Shown here: positions 8,877 through 17,590 of the stretch, piece after piece
Position numbering within the stretch: the first letter of the stretch is position 1
Layout of the letters: each line of letters starts with the position of its first letter
Source of the DNA: Idiomarina aquatica
GTDB lineage: Bacteria > Pseudomonadota > Gammaproteobacteria > Enterobacterales > Alteromonadaceae
Direction of reading: 5' to 3'
DNA length: 64,000 nucleotides
Assembly: GCF_004362895.1 (NCBI RefSeq)
Contig: NZ_SNXI01000001.1
Coordinates: forward strand, 124,001 to 188,000
Notes under the pieces: model-generated
Told to the model about the DNA's origin: nothing
Database searches by the model: none
Seen by the model: only the letters and a program-made list of their open reading frames with translations
Program-made: the position numbers and the translations under genes

Positions 8877-10068
8877 CCAGCCATGCCACACTGACTGTAC
8901 TAAGTGTCAGCATCACCTTATCGCTGAGTGTTTTACCGCTGCCATGATTGTGGTGATGGTGATGACCGTGGTCATGCCCGGTTTTGTGGTCGACAAAGAG
9001 TTTAACTAAAAGCGCCGCGAAGCTGAGGAATATGATGTTCAGCACAAAGCCATAATTTAGTTCAAAGTGCGCTCTGTCAGTCGGAGCATTCCAGTTTTCT
9101 GCAGTTGGCAATGCGTCAAAGCTTAATAAACCGTAATGCATTACTAAAGAGGCTGCGACTAATGAAACGAACAACATCAAGGCGATATACAGCGACATCT
9201 TCCAACCGTAATAACGCGCATTAATTCGCAAGACAGGCAACACCACTAAATCAGAAAAAATAAACGCCATCACGCCGGCAAACGCAACACCTTCACCAAA
9301 CAGAACAGCTGCAAGGGGAATGTTGCCCATCGATCCGATAAAGGTGAAAAAAGCGGCTATAGGGCCAACAACCGCCTGTTGTAATACCGCCCAAAAACCG
9401 AGCTCCTGCTCTGAGCCAACGCCAAGAAACAGCCACTCAAAAAATGCGCTGGGAACAAACGCAGAGATGATACCTGCAACGGTAAAGCCAATCAGGACAT
9501 CCTTCCACACCATTTGCCATTCCATCACAAACTTCATCGAAACTTGATGCCACGTATGCAGTTTTAGTAAGTCTGAGAGAGCACCACCGCTATCGTCCTG
9601 ATCGTCTGAAGAGTCTTTTTCACGTGCCTGTTGAATGAGTTTACGGGGATTAGTCAGGGTAATAAAAAGCCAGGCAAAAAGGATCAGTATAATACCACCG
9701 ACATATTCACCAATAACAAATTGCCAGCCCAGAAATATCGCGATAACAAAACCTAGTTCGATGACCAGGTTAGTGGATGCCAGCAGAAAAGCAATTGATG
9801 CGCTGAACGCAGCCCCCTTGTTAAACAACGCACGGGTGGTGGACAAGGCAGCGAAACTGCAGGAGCTGGAGATAAAGCCAAAAAAGGAACCCAGCGAGAC
9901 CGACTTTAGATTATTAGCGCCCATCGATTTGCGCATACGTTGTTTTGTAATTAATACCTGAATCAAACTGCTGATAAGGTAACCCAGAATAAAGGCCCAC
10001 AATGCCATCCAGAAAAAGCCGACACTGGTATAGGCAGCCTCGCCCCAGGTTGCCAGAAACTGTTCCAT
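8845..10068 (-). CDS. Permease of the DUF318/ArsP-like family with His-rich loop
   Basis: 407 residues with about nine to ten membrane segments. The conserved core [28 protein letters not shown], with its paired motif [31 protein letters not shown] in the second half, marks the predicted permease family PF03773, whose ArsP members export organoarsenicals. Between the last helices is a His-rich loop ([12 protein letters not shown]) suited to binding transition metals. Conserved cysteine and glycines sit in the SSSCSF repeat. Substrate unknown; metal or metalloid efflux is a guess from the family and the His loop. Confidence 0.8.
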   Translation of the reverse strand: MEQFLATWGEAAYTSVGFFWMALWAFILGYLISSLIQVLITKQRMRKSMGANNLKSVSLGSFFGFISSSCSFAALSTTRALFNKGAAFSASIAFLLASTNLVIELGFVIAIFLGWQFVIGEYVGGIILILFAWLFITLTNPRKLIQQAREKDSSDDQDDSGGALSDLLKLHTWHQVSMKFVMEWQMVWKDVLIGFTVAGIISAFVPSAFFEWLFLGVGSEQELGFWAVLQQAVVGPIAAFFTFIGSMGNIPLAAVLFGEGVAFAGVMAFIFSDLVVLPVLRINARYYGWKMSLYIALMLFVSLVAASLVMHYGLLSFDALPTAENWNAPTDRAHFELNYGFVLNIIFLSFAALLVKLFVDHKTGHDHGHHHHHNHGSGKTLSDKVMLTLSTVSVAWLVIGLGLYLAG

Positions 10069-10146
10069 GTTTGCTCCTTGAAACCGCGAAAAATAACCTC
10101 ACCTTATTACATACGACTCAAATGGAATTTTAGGTTACTTTTGCTC

Positions 10147-11130
10147 ATGCGGTATTCATTACTAGACCTTGCCCCTATTACTGAAGCGGGCTCAGCGGGC
10201 GAGGCCTTGCGCAATTCTGCTGATCTGGCAAAACACGCTGAAAAATGGGGCTACCACAGATTTTGGATGGCAGAACATCACAATATGACCGGTATTGCCT
10301 CGGCAGCGACAGCCGTAGCGCTGGGCTATGTTGCCGGTAAAACGGATAAGATTCGGGTTGGCTCGGCCGGTATCATGTTGCCTAATCACGCACCCTTTGT
10401 GGTCGCTGAACAATTTGGCACCTTAGATGCGCTATATCCTGGGCGGGTTGATCTGGGCTTGGGCAGAGCACCGGGTACTGACGGTGCAACGTTAAGGGCA
10501 CTGCGTCGAAAGCCGAACGACGCCGAGCAGTTTCCGAATGACGTTCAGGAGTTGCTGGGTTATTTGGCTGAGGCAGGTGATGGTGATGCTATCAAAGCGG
10601 TGCCGGGATTTAAACAAAACATACCGGTTTGGCTACTGGGCTCCAGTACCTTTGGTGCTCAGTTAGCGGCGCACCTGGGGTTACCTTATGCCTTTGCATC
10701 GCATTTTGCACCAGACTATCTGCACCATGCGCTGCGCGCCTACCGTGATAACTTTAAGCCATCACGATATCTGGATAAACCCTACGTAGCAGCCGCAATG
10801 AACGTATTCGCGGCGGATAAAGAAGCGGACGCCCGGCACATGATGACCTCGATGCAACAGCAATTTGTGTCACTAAGACGCGGCATGCCGGGACCGCTTA
10901 AAGCACCGGTCGAGGATATAAACCAGGTTGCATCTCCGCATGAAATTGCCGCTGCTAACCATGCCTTAAGCTATACGGCGGTGGGCAACAAAGAACAGGT
11001 ACAGCACACGCTCAATCACTTTATTGACGAAACCGGCATTGACGAAATTATCCTGACCTGCCACGCGTTCGACCATCAGCAACGCTTGCGTAGTTTAGAA
11101 ATCGCCGCCGAAAGCTTGAGTCAGAATTAA
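10147..11130 (+). CDS. LLM-class flavin-dependent oxidoreductase (luciferase-like)
   Basis: About 328 residues with the bacterial luciferase-like TIM-barrel fold. Diagnostic stretches: [12 protein letters not shown] near residue 40, [40 protein letters not shown], and VWLLGSS. It resembles the YhbW/MsnO8 group, which uses reduced flavin and O2 on unknown substrates. The start at 10147 is the ATG before [10 protein letters not shown], where family homology begins; upstream codons read as filler. Stands alone; the 5' gap to the divergent permease gene is short. Confidence 0.87.
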   Translation: MRYSLLDLAPITEAGSAGEALRNSADLAKHAEKWGYHRFWMAEHHNMTGIASAATAVALGYVAGKTDKIRVGSAGIMLPNHAPFVVAEQFGTLDALYPGRVDLGLGRAPGTDGATLRALRRKPNDAEQFPNDVQELLGYLAEAGDGDAIKAVPGFKQNIPVWLLGSSTFGAQLAAHLGLPYAFASHFAPDYLHHALRAYRDNFKPSRYLDKPYVAAAMNVFAADKEADARHMMTSMQQQFVSLRRGMPGPLKAPVEDINQVASPHEIAAANHALSYTAVGNKEQVQHTLNHFIDETGIDEIILTCHAFDHQQRLRSLEIAAESLSQN

Positions 11131-11137
11131 ATGGGAA

Positions 11138-11335
11138 GCTGAAAACCGGAAGGCTTTTGACGGTGTGAGTGTAAAAGTGTGGCGGAGTGGGAGGGGGCTC
11201 GCAGCGGAATGTTGGAGGCCATGGATGGCCGGAAACAAGCCCACATGGATGTGCTCGTGGCGGTTCCGCTGCGAGACCCCTCCCGCTTCGTCAAAAGCTT
11301 TTACACTGACGCCGCCACGCCTTTCGGTTTTCAGC
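11138..11335. repeat. 198-bp imperfect palindromic intergenic element
   Basis: Two 70-base arms (11138-11207 and 11266-11335) flank a 58-base centre. Outer blocks (GCTGAAAACCG-AAGGC) and inner blocks (GGGAGGGG-CTCGCAGCGG) are almost perfect inverted repeats, as is a central AGTGTAAAAG. Between them, TTTTGACG and GTGGCG occupy exchanged places in the two arms. The centre holds two smaller palindromes with a GG middle, GGCCAT-GG-ATGGCC and CACAT-GG-ATGTG. It is non-coding and sits between convergent genes. The form suggests a dispersed repeat of the ERIC/REP or MITE kind and could also stop transcription from both sides; only this copy is visible. Confidence 0.75.
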
Positions 11336-11340
11336 AGAAG

Positions 11341-12051
11341 CTAGCGCACTTTTAAGTTGGCTTTAACGACTTCTAACAGATTCTCGTAGGGTACCAGACC
11401 GGGGATGATATCCGTACCAACGACGGTGCCGGGCGTGCCGCGCAGGCCGATATCGCTGAACATTTTATAATTATTACGGATACTGGCTTCGACTGTATCA
11501 CTCGGCGCTAAGAGCGACTCAGTGTTCGTTTTGCTGGCAATTTGGCGCAGCGACTTGGCGCTATGCATGCCGTTTTTGGCCATTAACAGGTCGTGCACTT
11601 GTTTAAACTTAGCGGGCTGTTCCTGCCAGACGCGCTGGGCGTAAAACGCCGAATTGGTGTCGATACCCTCTAATTGCTGTTGGCGCAAGGGAACAATCAC
11701 GTTAACCACTTTGAGTTCGGGATAGTTTTCCAGTAACTGCTCCAGCACGGGCTCGAGACGTTTGCAGTAGGGACAATTGTAGTCGGTAAATACGACGATT
11801 TGTTGATCGCTTGCGGCGTCAAGGTTGCCAAACGCAGGATGATCGTCGCTGTTATAAATGGCCGACATGCTTGTGTTCATAGACGCGCGTTGTTGCTGAT
11901 ACTGCTTGATGCTTTGGTAAACAGATTCAATAATTTCGGGGTTTTGTTGCAGCATCGCCTCGATCTCATCGATTTTATCTTGTTGTGCGTAGGCACCAAT
12001 GCTCACTGCAAACAAGATGCTGGCTGTTAGAGTTTTGGTTAATAGTTTCAT
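11341..12051 (-). CDS. DsbA-family periplasmic thiol oxidoreductase (ScsC-like)
   Basis: 236 residues: signal peptide ending YAQ (~residue 23), an N-terminal helical stretch rich in Gln (IESVYQSIKQYQQQ) that in ScsC-type proteins mediates oligomerisation, then a thioredoxin/DsbA fold with Cys93-Pro-Tyr-Cys96 and the cis-Pro loop RGTPGTVVG. Expected to isomerise or reduce disulfides in the periplasm, kept reduced by the ScsB-like protein encoded 13 bases upstream. The pair plus the preceding small gene resembles the scsABC copper-tolerance operon. The palindromic element begins just beyond its stop. Confidence 0.85.
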   Translation of the reverse strand: MKLLTKTLTASILFAVSIGAYAQQDKIDEIEAMLQQNPEIIESVYQSIKQYQQQRASMNTSMSAIYNSDDHPAFGNLDAASDQQIVVFTDYNCPYCKRLEPVLEQLLENYPELKVVNVIVPLRQQQLEGIDTNSAFYAQRVWQEQPAKFKQVHDLLMAKNGMHSAKSLRQIASKTNTESLLAPSDTVEASIRNNYKMFSDIGLRGTPGTVVGTDIIPGLVPYENLLEVVKANLKVR

Positions 12052-12064
12052 GGGTTTCCTCGTA

Positions 12065-13960
12065 TTATTTGGCTTGTTCGATAGCGTCTAAAACGGCGCT
12101 GTCGGTAAGAATTACAGGTAGTGCAATGCCCTCAGGGGCAGCGGGTCCGTAGACGATGTTAAAAGGCACGCCGTAGCGGTTATGCTGGCGTAAGTAATCA
12201 GTAATGTTATCGCTGGGTGTGGTCCAGTCGGCTTGCAGAAGCGTCATATCCGCTTCGGCTAAGCGGGTAGCTACGGGGTTTTGTTCAATAACCGCACGCT
12301 TGTTGGCTTTGCAGGTAAGACACCAGTCGGCTGTCACGTCCACGAAAACGACTTGGTCATCATCGACTGCGGCGGCTATTTTTTCTTGTTCAAAGGTTTG
12401 CCAGCCTGGATCCGGTGCTGCGGTAGCGGGTGCCAGGTGGTGAATAATCAATAAACTCAGCAACCAGAGTGTCGTTAAGCCCATCATGATGCCAAAAACC
12501 GGCTTAATCCAATTTAACCAGCGTCCGGGTTTGGGTAAAAAACGCACTAACGAAGGTTTCGCGGCGACCAATAGCCATGGCAGCGCCATGCCAACGCCCA
12601 GTGCAACAAACAAGGTCAGTTGCACGACAATGCCGGCACCCATGGCAAATGCGACGGCGGTTCCTAAAAAAGGCGCTGTGCAGGGCGTTGCCAGTAAGGT
12701 GGCTATGACGCCCTGCAAAAAGTCGCCGCGGTGACTGTCGCTGGTTTTTTGCGCGGCCAACTTTTGGCTCATTCCCTGCGGCATGCGGATTTCGAATAGT
12801 CCCAACAGGTTGGCACTGAATACTGCGGTAATTAAGACCAGAGCGCCCAAAAACCAGGGGTTTTGGAACTGCATACCCCAGCCGACCGACTGACCGCTTA
12901 GCTTCATTACCGCGACGACAATGCCCAGGGCAAAAAAGGTACTGATAATACCGGCCGCAGATGCTAAAAACTTAGTCCGGGTATGGGTTTGCTGCTGACT
13001 TTGGATCAGGCTACGGAGTTTGATGCCCAGCACTGGCAGCACACAGGGCATAACATTCAGTATTAAGCCGCCGAGCAGGGCGAACAGTAAAATGACAGGA
13101 AGCGAGTGCACTGTAGTAGGGAGGTTGTTAACTGCGCCTGCTGTGATACCAAGCGGTGCTTGAAAAGCGCCGGTTTCATCGACAATGACGGCAGCAATAA
13201 CCTGATCTTGTTCTAAACCTGACAGATCAGGTGTTTCCAGCCAATGGTCAACTTCAACAATAGCCTCGCCGCTTTCTGTACGTGTATTGGCAAAAGTTAG
13301 CTCGTTAAGGTCAGCATCGTCCGAATAAAAATAAATCTGCTCGATGCCCTGCACTGAGCTTACGGATAGTAACTGACGGTCGTTATCCCATACAGCCTCG
13401 ATGGGTGTGTTGCGTTGTACAGGGACCCTGGAACGGGCAATTTGAAAACGCTCGGCTCGTTGGCTATCAACTGCCCATTGTGACGTGTCACCGCTTAAGT
13501 TGATTTGATATTCGGTTAATACACAGACCGTAGTACAGGTCGATAACGTTAGCGTGGTTTGCCAGTTAAAAGCTCCCTGTTCGTTAAGTTCCACCAACAG
13601 CGGAAACACCACATTGTTTTGATAGCCAATGGTGTTAAGGCCTTGCAGCGAATAGGTTTGTGGCAACGGCCATAACCATTCGACCGCAGCGATATTTTCC
13701 AGCTGTTGGTGATTAAAGGATGGTGCTACGCCACCTTCGCCGGGCGCTCGCCAATAGGTTTTCCAGTCGTTATCGAGCTGAACCTCGAGTGTGGCCAGCG
13801 CTTTACCGTCCTTTATTTGACCGGTAAACGCTAAACGTACTTTAACATCAGGATGTTCTTGCTGTTGTAGCCAGCCGCTGGAGGGCGGCTCAGCAGCAAT
13901 TGCAAAGGCACTGCTTAATAGCAGCATCATCGCCGTTACAGCGAGTGTTCTTAGTTTCAT
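12065..13960 (-). CDS. ScsB-like DsbD-family thiol reductant transporter
   Basis: 631 residues in three parts: a signal peptide and periplasmic immunoglobulin-like domain (~25-270, with Cys pair STCTTVCVL), an eight-helix membrane domain containing MPCVLPVLGIK and ATPCTAPFLG cysteines (~290-510), and a C-terminal thioredoxin-like domain with Cys547-x-x-Cys550 in DWCLTCK. This is the DsbD/ScsB plan: electrons move from cytosolic thioredoxin through the membrane to periplasmic partners, here most likely the adjacent DsbA-like protein. The N-terminal domain is longer than in DsbD and matches the ScsB subfamily. Confidence 0.88.
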   Translation of the reverse strand: MKLRTLAVTAMMLLLSSAFAIAAEPPSSGWLQQQEHPDVKVRLAFTGQIKDGKALATLEVQLDNDWKTYWRAPGEGGVAPSFNHQQLENIAAVEWLWPLPQTYSLQGLNTIGYQNNVVFPLLVELNEQGAFNWQTTLTLSTCTTVCVLTEYQINLSGDTSQWAVDSQRAERFQIARSRVPVQRNTPIEAVWDNDRQLLSVSSVQGIEQIYFYSDDADLNELTFANTRTESGEAIVEVDHWLETPDLSGLEQDQVIAAVIVDETGAFQAPLGITAGAVNNLPTTVHSLPVILLFALLGGLILNVMPCVLPVLGIKLRSLIQSQQQTHTRTKFLASAAGIISTFFALGIVVAVMKLSGQSVGWGMQFQNPWFLGALVLITAVFSANLLGLFEIRMPQGMSQKLAAQKTSDSHRGDFLQGVIATLLATPCTAPFLGTAVAFAMGAGIVVQLTLFVALGVGMALPWLLVAAKPSLVRFLPKPGRWLNWIKPVFGIMMGLTTLWLLSLLIIHHLAPATAAPDPGWQTFEQEKIAAAVDDDQVVFVDVTADWCLTCKANKRAVIEQNPVATRLAEADMTLLQADWTTPSDNITDYLRQHNRYGVPFNIVYGPAAPEGIALPVILTDSAVLDAIEQAK

Positions 13961-14009
13961 GTTTACTTCCTCACAAAATTAAAACGATAAGTTTTTAAGT
14001 GAGGTGAAT

Positions 14010-14384
14010 TTATTCCAGATAACTACAGTAGAGGGTATGGTAGGGCGGATGCGGACGCGGCGGCTCCTGCTCGCGATAGCGTTGACTATGGTGCAAATAA
14101 AACAGTGCCGCAATAATAAGCAATGCAGCTGCATAAAGTACGACGTCGGCAAAGTCGGTATTAACCGACGATGAGGCTAATAGCTGTTCGGAGGCCGCGC
14201 AGTCATGTTCCGCGTTGGCTGTTGATTCACCAGAGCTCGCTGCTTCAGCGACTACGGCTGTTTTAGCAGGACAGTAATGGGTTACCGAAAATTGCTGACC
14301 CCAACACAGCACAAACACAGCGATCAGGGCAAACGCTGTAAAGAGCAGGTGCTGTAATTTTTGTGGTGTCGGGAGTGTTTTCAT
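14010..14384 (-). CDS. Small anchored protein preceding the scsB-like gene
   Basis: About 125 residues with two membrane helices (HLLFTAFALIAVFVLCWG and VVLYAAALLIIAALFYLHH) bracketing a loop that holds HYCPAK and EHDCAASE, then a Pro/His/Tyr-rich tail. I do not recognise the family. By position it is the first gene of an scs-like operon and may stand where scsA stands elsewhere; the Cys and His in the loop would suit metal or thiol chemistry. The start is uncertain: ATG 14384 is used, while an ATG at 14438 would add 18 residues. Neither has a strong ribosome site. Confidence 0.6.
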   Translation of the reverse strand: MKTLPTPQKLQHLLFTAFALIAVFVLCWGQQFSVTHYCPAKTAVVAEAASSGESTANAEHDCAASEQLLASSSVNTDFADVVLYAAALLIIAALFYLHHSQRYREQEPPRPHPPYHTLYCSYLE

Positions 14385-14454
14385 CGGCGCTAAACTTATC
14401 ACAAAAATCAGCATGTGGTAAGCTTGCGGCCGTTTCATTTAAGAGGTAAGTCTT

Positions 14455-14841
14455 ATGCGTATTTTGATTCGCTATTTTTTTAGATTGGTTCGTCTGATCT
14501 TAACGCCTTTTATGTTAATTGGCGAAAAGCTCAGTACGCCAAAAGGTGTTGAGCGGTCGTCTGAACAACAGGCAAAAGTCGAGGAAGAATGTCAGCAGCT
14601 AGCATTATATCAATTTAAAACCTGCCCATTTTGTATCAAAGTACGCAAACACATGGCAGGTCTCTCGTTACCAATAGAGACCCGCGATGCACAAAATGAT
14701 AACGCATATCGGCAGGAACTAGCGCAGGAAGGAGGCCGGGTCAAAGTGCCTTGCCTTAAAATTACGCAAGACGATGGCAGCGTCGAGTGGATGTATGAAT
14801 CCAGTGACATTAACGCCTATCTCACCCGACGTTTCGGCTAA
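14455..14841 (+). CDS. Membrane-tethered glutaredoxin
   Basis: 128 residues: a hydrophobic N-terminal segment (residues ~5-23) followed by a glutaredoxin domain with Cys57-Pro-Phe-Cys60, the cis-Pro loop VKVPCL and a C-terminal DINAYL helix. It probably faces the cytosol, reducing disulfides or glutathionylated thiols at the membrane. Ribosome site AAGAGGT lies before the ATG. It diverges from the scs-like operon, which supports a shared thiol role. Three bases separate its stop from that of the convergent gene. Confidence 0.85.
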   Translation: MRILIRYFFRLVRLILTPFMLIGEKLSTPKGVERSSEQQAKVEEECQQLALYQFKTCPFCIKVRKHMAGLSLPIETRDAQNDNAYRQELAQEGGRVKVPCLKITQDDGSVEWMYESSDINAYLTRRFG

Positions 14842-14844
14842 CAA

Positions 14845-15135
14845 TTAAATGTGTTCGAGTTGTCTCTTTTGCTGCGCTTTGATGTGATGGTAGATTTTAT
14901 CTGCGACCAACGTCAGCGCGGCAGATACCGCAATAATGGTCAGCACTGTGTACAAACGTGGATTTTGCCCGAAAAAGGTGTTGGACTGGCGAAATACTTC
15001 ATGCAACCAATCGGCGGCAATCCAAATCACTGCAACCGGCGACACGGCTAATAACGCCAACGCCAAATACATCACTCCGGTGGTTAGAAAAAAGCCCAGC
15101 GAACTACCATTAAGTTTGGTTTGATGATTGTCCAT
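14845..15135 (-). CDS. Hypothetical two-helix membrane protein
   Basis: About 96 residues with two hydrophobic segments (FLTTGVMYLALALLAVSPVAVIWIA and LYTVLTIIAVSAALTLV) and a basic C-terminal tail. Start fixed by AAGGGGG seven bases before the ATG at 15135. No recognised domain. Convergent with the glutaredoxin gene. Confidence 0.65.
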   Translation of the reverse strand: MDNHQTKLNGSSLGFFLTTGVMYLALALLAVSPVAVIWIAADWLHEVFRQSNTFFGQNPRLYTVLTIIAVSAALTLVADKIYHHIKAQQKRQLEHI

Positions 15136-15434
15136 AACCACACCCCCTTACAAAGTATTAACAACGTCAATTACCTGTTAATAAGTGTAGTTAAGAATTT
15201 TGGATTACTGCGTTATTAAATTGTAAAGACTGTGTTAAAAAAGCCAATCTCTTTGAATTTATTCAGATTAAAGTTTGCCCTTAAAACATTTGTTAAATGC
15301 CGTTACAGCCACCGCGAAACAGTCCATATTAATTGTCAAAAATTAAAAGAGGTACCCCTAATGTCCACAACAGGGCTAGGGACATTGTGATAAAATGCCT
15401 GGAGTTTTAATGGTCAACAAGAGACGGATGATCG
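15136..15434. promoter_or_regulatory. 299-base A+T-rich gap with an inverted repeat
   Basis: Non-coding gap between two divergent genes. At 15360-15386 AATGTCC and GGACATT form a 7-base inverted repeat spaced by 13 bases, followed at once by GTGATAAAAT, which resembles a -10 box. This lies about 50 bases before the CoA-transferase start and could be an operator-promoter; nothing confirms the protein that would bind it. No other structure seen. Confidence 0.3.
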
Positions 15435-16712
15435 ATGAAAGTTAACAGCGCAGAGCAAGCACTGGAAATACTACAGGACAATGATGTCATTTGGTGCCAG
15501 TCAATGGCGGCGACTCCTTATAAGTTGCTTGAGGGATTGAAAAACGTTGCGGTTTCGCGCCAGAACTTAACCTTATTGCAGTTACATACAGAATACAGCG
15601 AACCCTTGAATGATCCCGCTTTAAAGGGCCACTTGCGCCAACGTGCATTTTTTGTTGGGGCGTCTACCCGCAAAGCGGTCAACGACGGCTTAGCCGATTA
15701 TGTACCGATTTTTCTGTCCGAAATACCGAAATTATTTCGCTCAGGGGAGCAACCGTTAAACGCGGCGATTATTCAAGTTTCACCACCAGACAAGCATGGT
15801 AACTGTAGCCTGGGAATTTCGGTCGAAGCAACGCGGGCAGCGCTGCAAGTCGCTGAAAAAGTGATTGCCTGGGTTAACCCCAAAATGCCACGTACACATG
15901 GTGACGCGTTAGTTCCGTTAAGCCGTTTTGATCGTTACTTTGTCGAAGAAGCTGAGTTACCTTTGCACCAGCAGCCGCCGCAAAATGAAACCACTAAAAA
16001 AATTGGCGAACAGGTGGCGAGCCTTATAGACGATGGTGATTGTCTGCAAATGGGGATAGGGGCGATACCCGATGCCACATTAGGCTGCCTGGGTAACCAT
16101 AAGGACTTGGGTATTCACACCGAGATGTTCTCGGATGGAGTATTACCGCTGGTAGAAAGTGGTGTTATTAATAACTCGCGTAAGCGCAAGCATCGCGGCC
16201 GAATCGTGACAACCTTTGCCATGGGATCGCAGCGTCTGTACGATTTTGTCGACGATAACCAAGAGGTGTTCTTTTTGGATGTTGAGTACACCAACGATAC
16301 CTCGGTGATTCGGCAAAATAAGCAGGTTATGTCGATTAACAGCGCCCTGCAGGTTGATTTAAGTGGTCAGGTTTGTGCTGATTCAATCGGTACCAAGATC
16401 TATTCTGGTGTGGGCGGGCAGATGGACTTTGTTCGCGGGGCAAGCCTTTCGGAGGGCGGCCGTTCAGTTATCGCCTTGCCATCGACAGCCTGTGGCGGAA
16501 CGGTTTCCCGTATCAGTTCGTTACTGGCACCCGGCGCCGGCGTAGTAACGACGCGCGCCCATGTGCATTATATTGTCACCGAACATGGCATCGCGAATTT
16601 ACGTGCCAGAAGCATGACTGAGCGCGCCCGCGCACTAATCGACATCGCTGCGCCACAGTTTCGTGAACAGCTTGCACGCGAAGCATACAACGATTGGGGG
16701 CTTACGGTTTAG
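15435..16712 (+). CDS. Acetyl-CoA hydrolase/transferase family protein
   Basis: 425 residues of CoA-transferase family I, closest in layout to 4-hydroxybutyrate CoA-transferase-like enzymes. Visible blocks: NAAIIQVSPPDKHGNCSLG, LQMGIGAIPDATL, HTEMFSDGVLPL, VEYTND (Glu likely the thioester-forming residue), SGVGGQMDFVRGA and HYIVTEHGIANLRARS. These enzymes swap CoA between acyl groups, usually with acetyl-CoA. Cytosolic. The actual acid used cannot be read. The 3' end overlaps the binding-protein gene on the other strand by 11 bases. Confidence 0.85.
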   Translation: MKVNSAEQALEILQDNDVIWCQSMAATPYKLLEGLKNVAVSRQNLTLLQLHTEYSEPLNDPALKGHLRQRAFFVGASTRKAVNDGLADYVPIFLSEIPKLFRSGEQPLNAAIIQVSPPDKHGNCSLGISVEATRAALQVAEKVIAWVNPKMPRTHGDALVPLSRFDRYFVEEAELPLHQQPPQNETTKKIGEQVASLIDDGDCLQMGIGAIPDATLGCLGNHKDLGIHTEMFSDGVLPLVESGVINNSRKRKHRGRIVTTFAMGSQRLYDFVDDNQEVFFLDVEYTNDTSVIRQNKQVMSINSALQVDLSGQVCADSIGTKIYSGVGGQMDFVRGASLSEGGRSVIALPSTACGGTVSRISSLLAPGAGVVTTRAHVHYIVTEHGIANLRARSMTERARALIDIAAPQFREQLAREAYNDWGLTV

Positions 16713-17556
16713 GCCGTTGCTCACCCAGCCACTGGTCCAGCGCTTGCTGAAAGCGAGCGTTGGCCTGCAGCCGCTCAACAGCACTATTAAGGTGTTCAGC
16801 AGCGCGTTTGCCCCAGTCGTTATTACTGCAGCCAATGGCGCCTTCGATAACCTTACCCTGATATTCCGCTATCGGTAAAAACACCAACTGTTCGTCGGTT
16901 TCATTGACTTGGTCGGCTTCATAAAATCGTTTAATCATCTCGTAATCAACGGTGTAATCGACACGGTGATTCAACATCATGGTCATTAAATTAACGTGGG
17001 CGTTATCCCCGGTTACGATACGGTAATGTGATTTGCCAATAAGATGTTTTTCGACCAACGGTTGCAGCTCGCCGTAGCGACGCTCTATAGGCTGTGCAAA
17101 CCGAAAGCGACTATCCTGCACTAAAGCCTCAAAGGAAACCGGGTTACCGTAGCGATCAGTAATTTTTTTAGCGGCGTTGGCATGCGCAACGATACCATGC
17201 GGCGGATAGCTGTGTGTGGTATCGGTATAGTTAAACTCGGCGTTGTAGCTGGAACGTTTGATTAGACAGGGGAAGCACAAATTGCGTTCGCGTTTCATTA
17301 ACAGGGTGATACGGCGCGCGGGTAATTGACGAATTTGTTGCTGTAGCTCGGACAGTTCTTGTTTCATAACATCGACTAATACGTCGCAGATACCTTCTCC
17401 CTGATAGTCGCCCTGTGAAATATGAAACGGTGGTGAGGTGTTAACTCCCCAAATAATATCTGCCGGGTCATCTTCTGCCTGAACTTGCTGCATGGCCTGA
17501 CCAATTGCAATAGCAGACCAAAAAGCAATTAGCATGAGCATCTTACAGCTTTTCAT
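16702..17556 (-). CDS. Periplasmic amino-acid-type binding protein, copy B
   Basis: About 284 residues with a signal peptide (cleavage near MQQVQAED) and a family-3 solute-binding-like fold starting IIWGVNTSPPFHI. Start fixed by a strong GGGAGGTG before ATG 17556; the longer open frame runs into the neighbouring gene. It shares the unusual block LCFPCLIKRSSYN with its upstream neighbour (copy A), as well as DT-x3-YPPHGI, RVDYTVDY, PI-EYQ-K and IGAIGC-type blocks, so the two arose by tandem duplication. No permease or kinase gene adjoins, so an orphan sensor or scavenging role is possible. It resembles the uncharacterised TIGR02285 group. Confidence 0.8.
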   Translation of the reverse strand: MKSCKMLMLIAFWSAIAIGQAMQQVQAEDDPADIIWGVNTSPPFHISQGDYQGEGICDVLVDVMKQELSELQQQIRQLPARRITLLMKRERNLCFPCLIKRSSYNAEFNYTDTTHSYPPHGIVAHANAAKKITDRYGNPVSFEALVQDSRFRFAQPIERRYGELQPLVEKHLIGKSHYRIVTGDNAHVNLMTMMLNHRVDYTVDYEMIKRFYEADQVNETDEQLVFLPIAEYQGKVIEGAIGCSNNDWGKRAAEHLNSAVERLQANARFQQALDQWLGEQRPKP

Positions 17557-17590
17557 TTTCACCTCCCGTGAACGCGTCACAGTGATTGCG

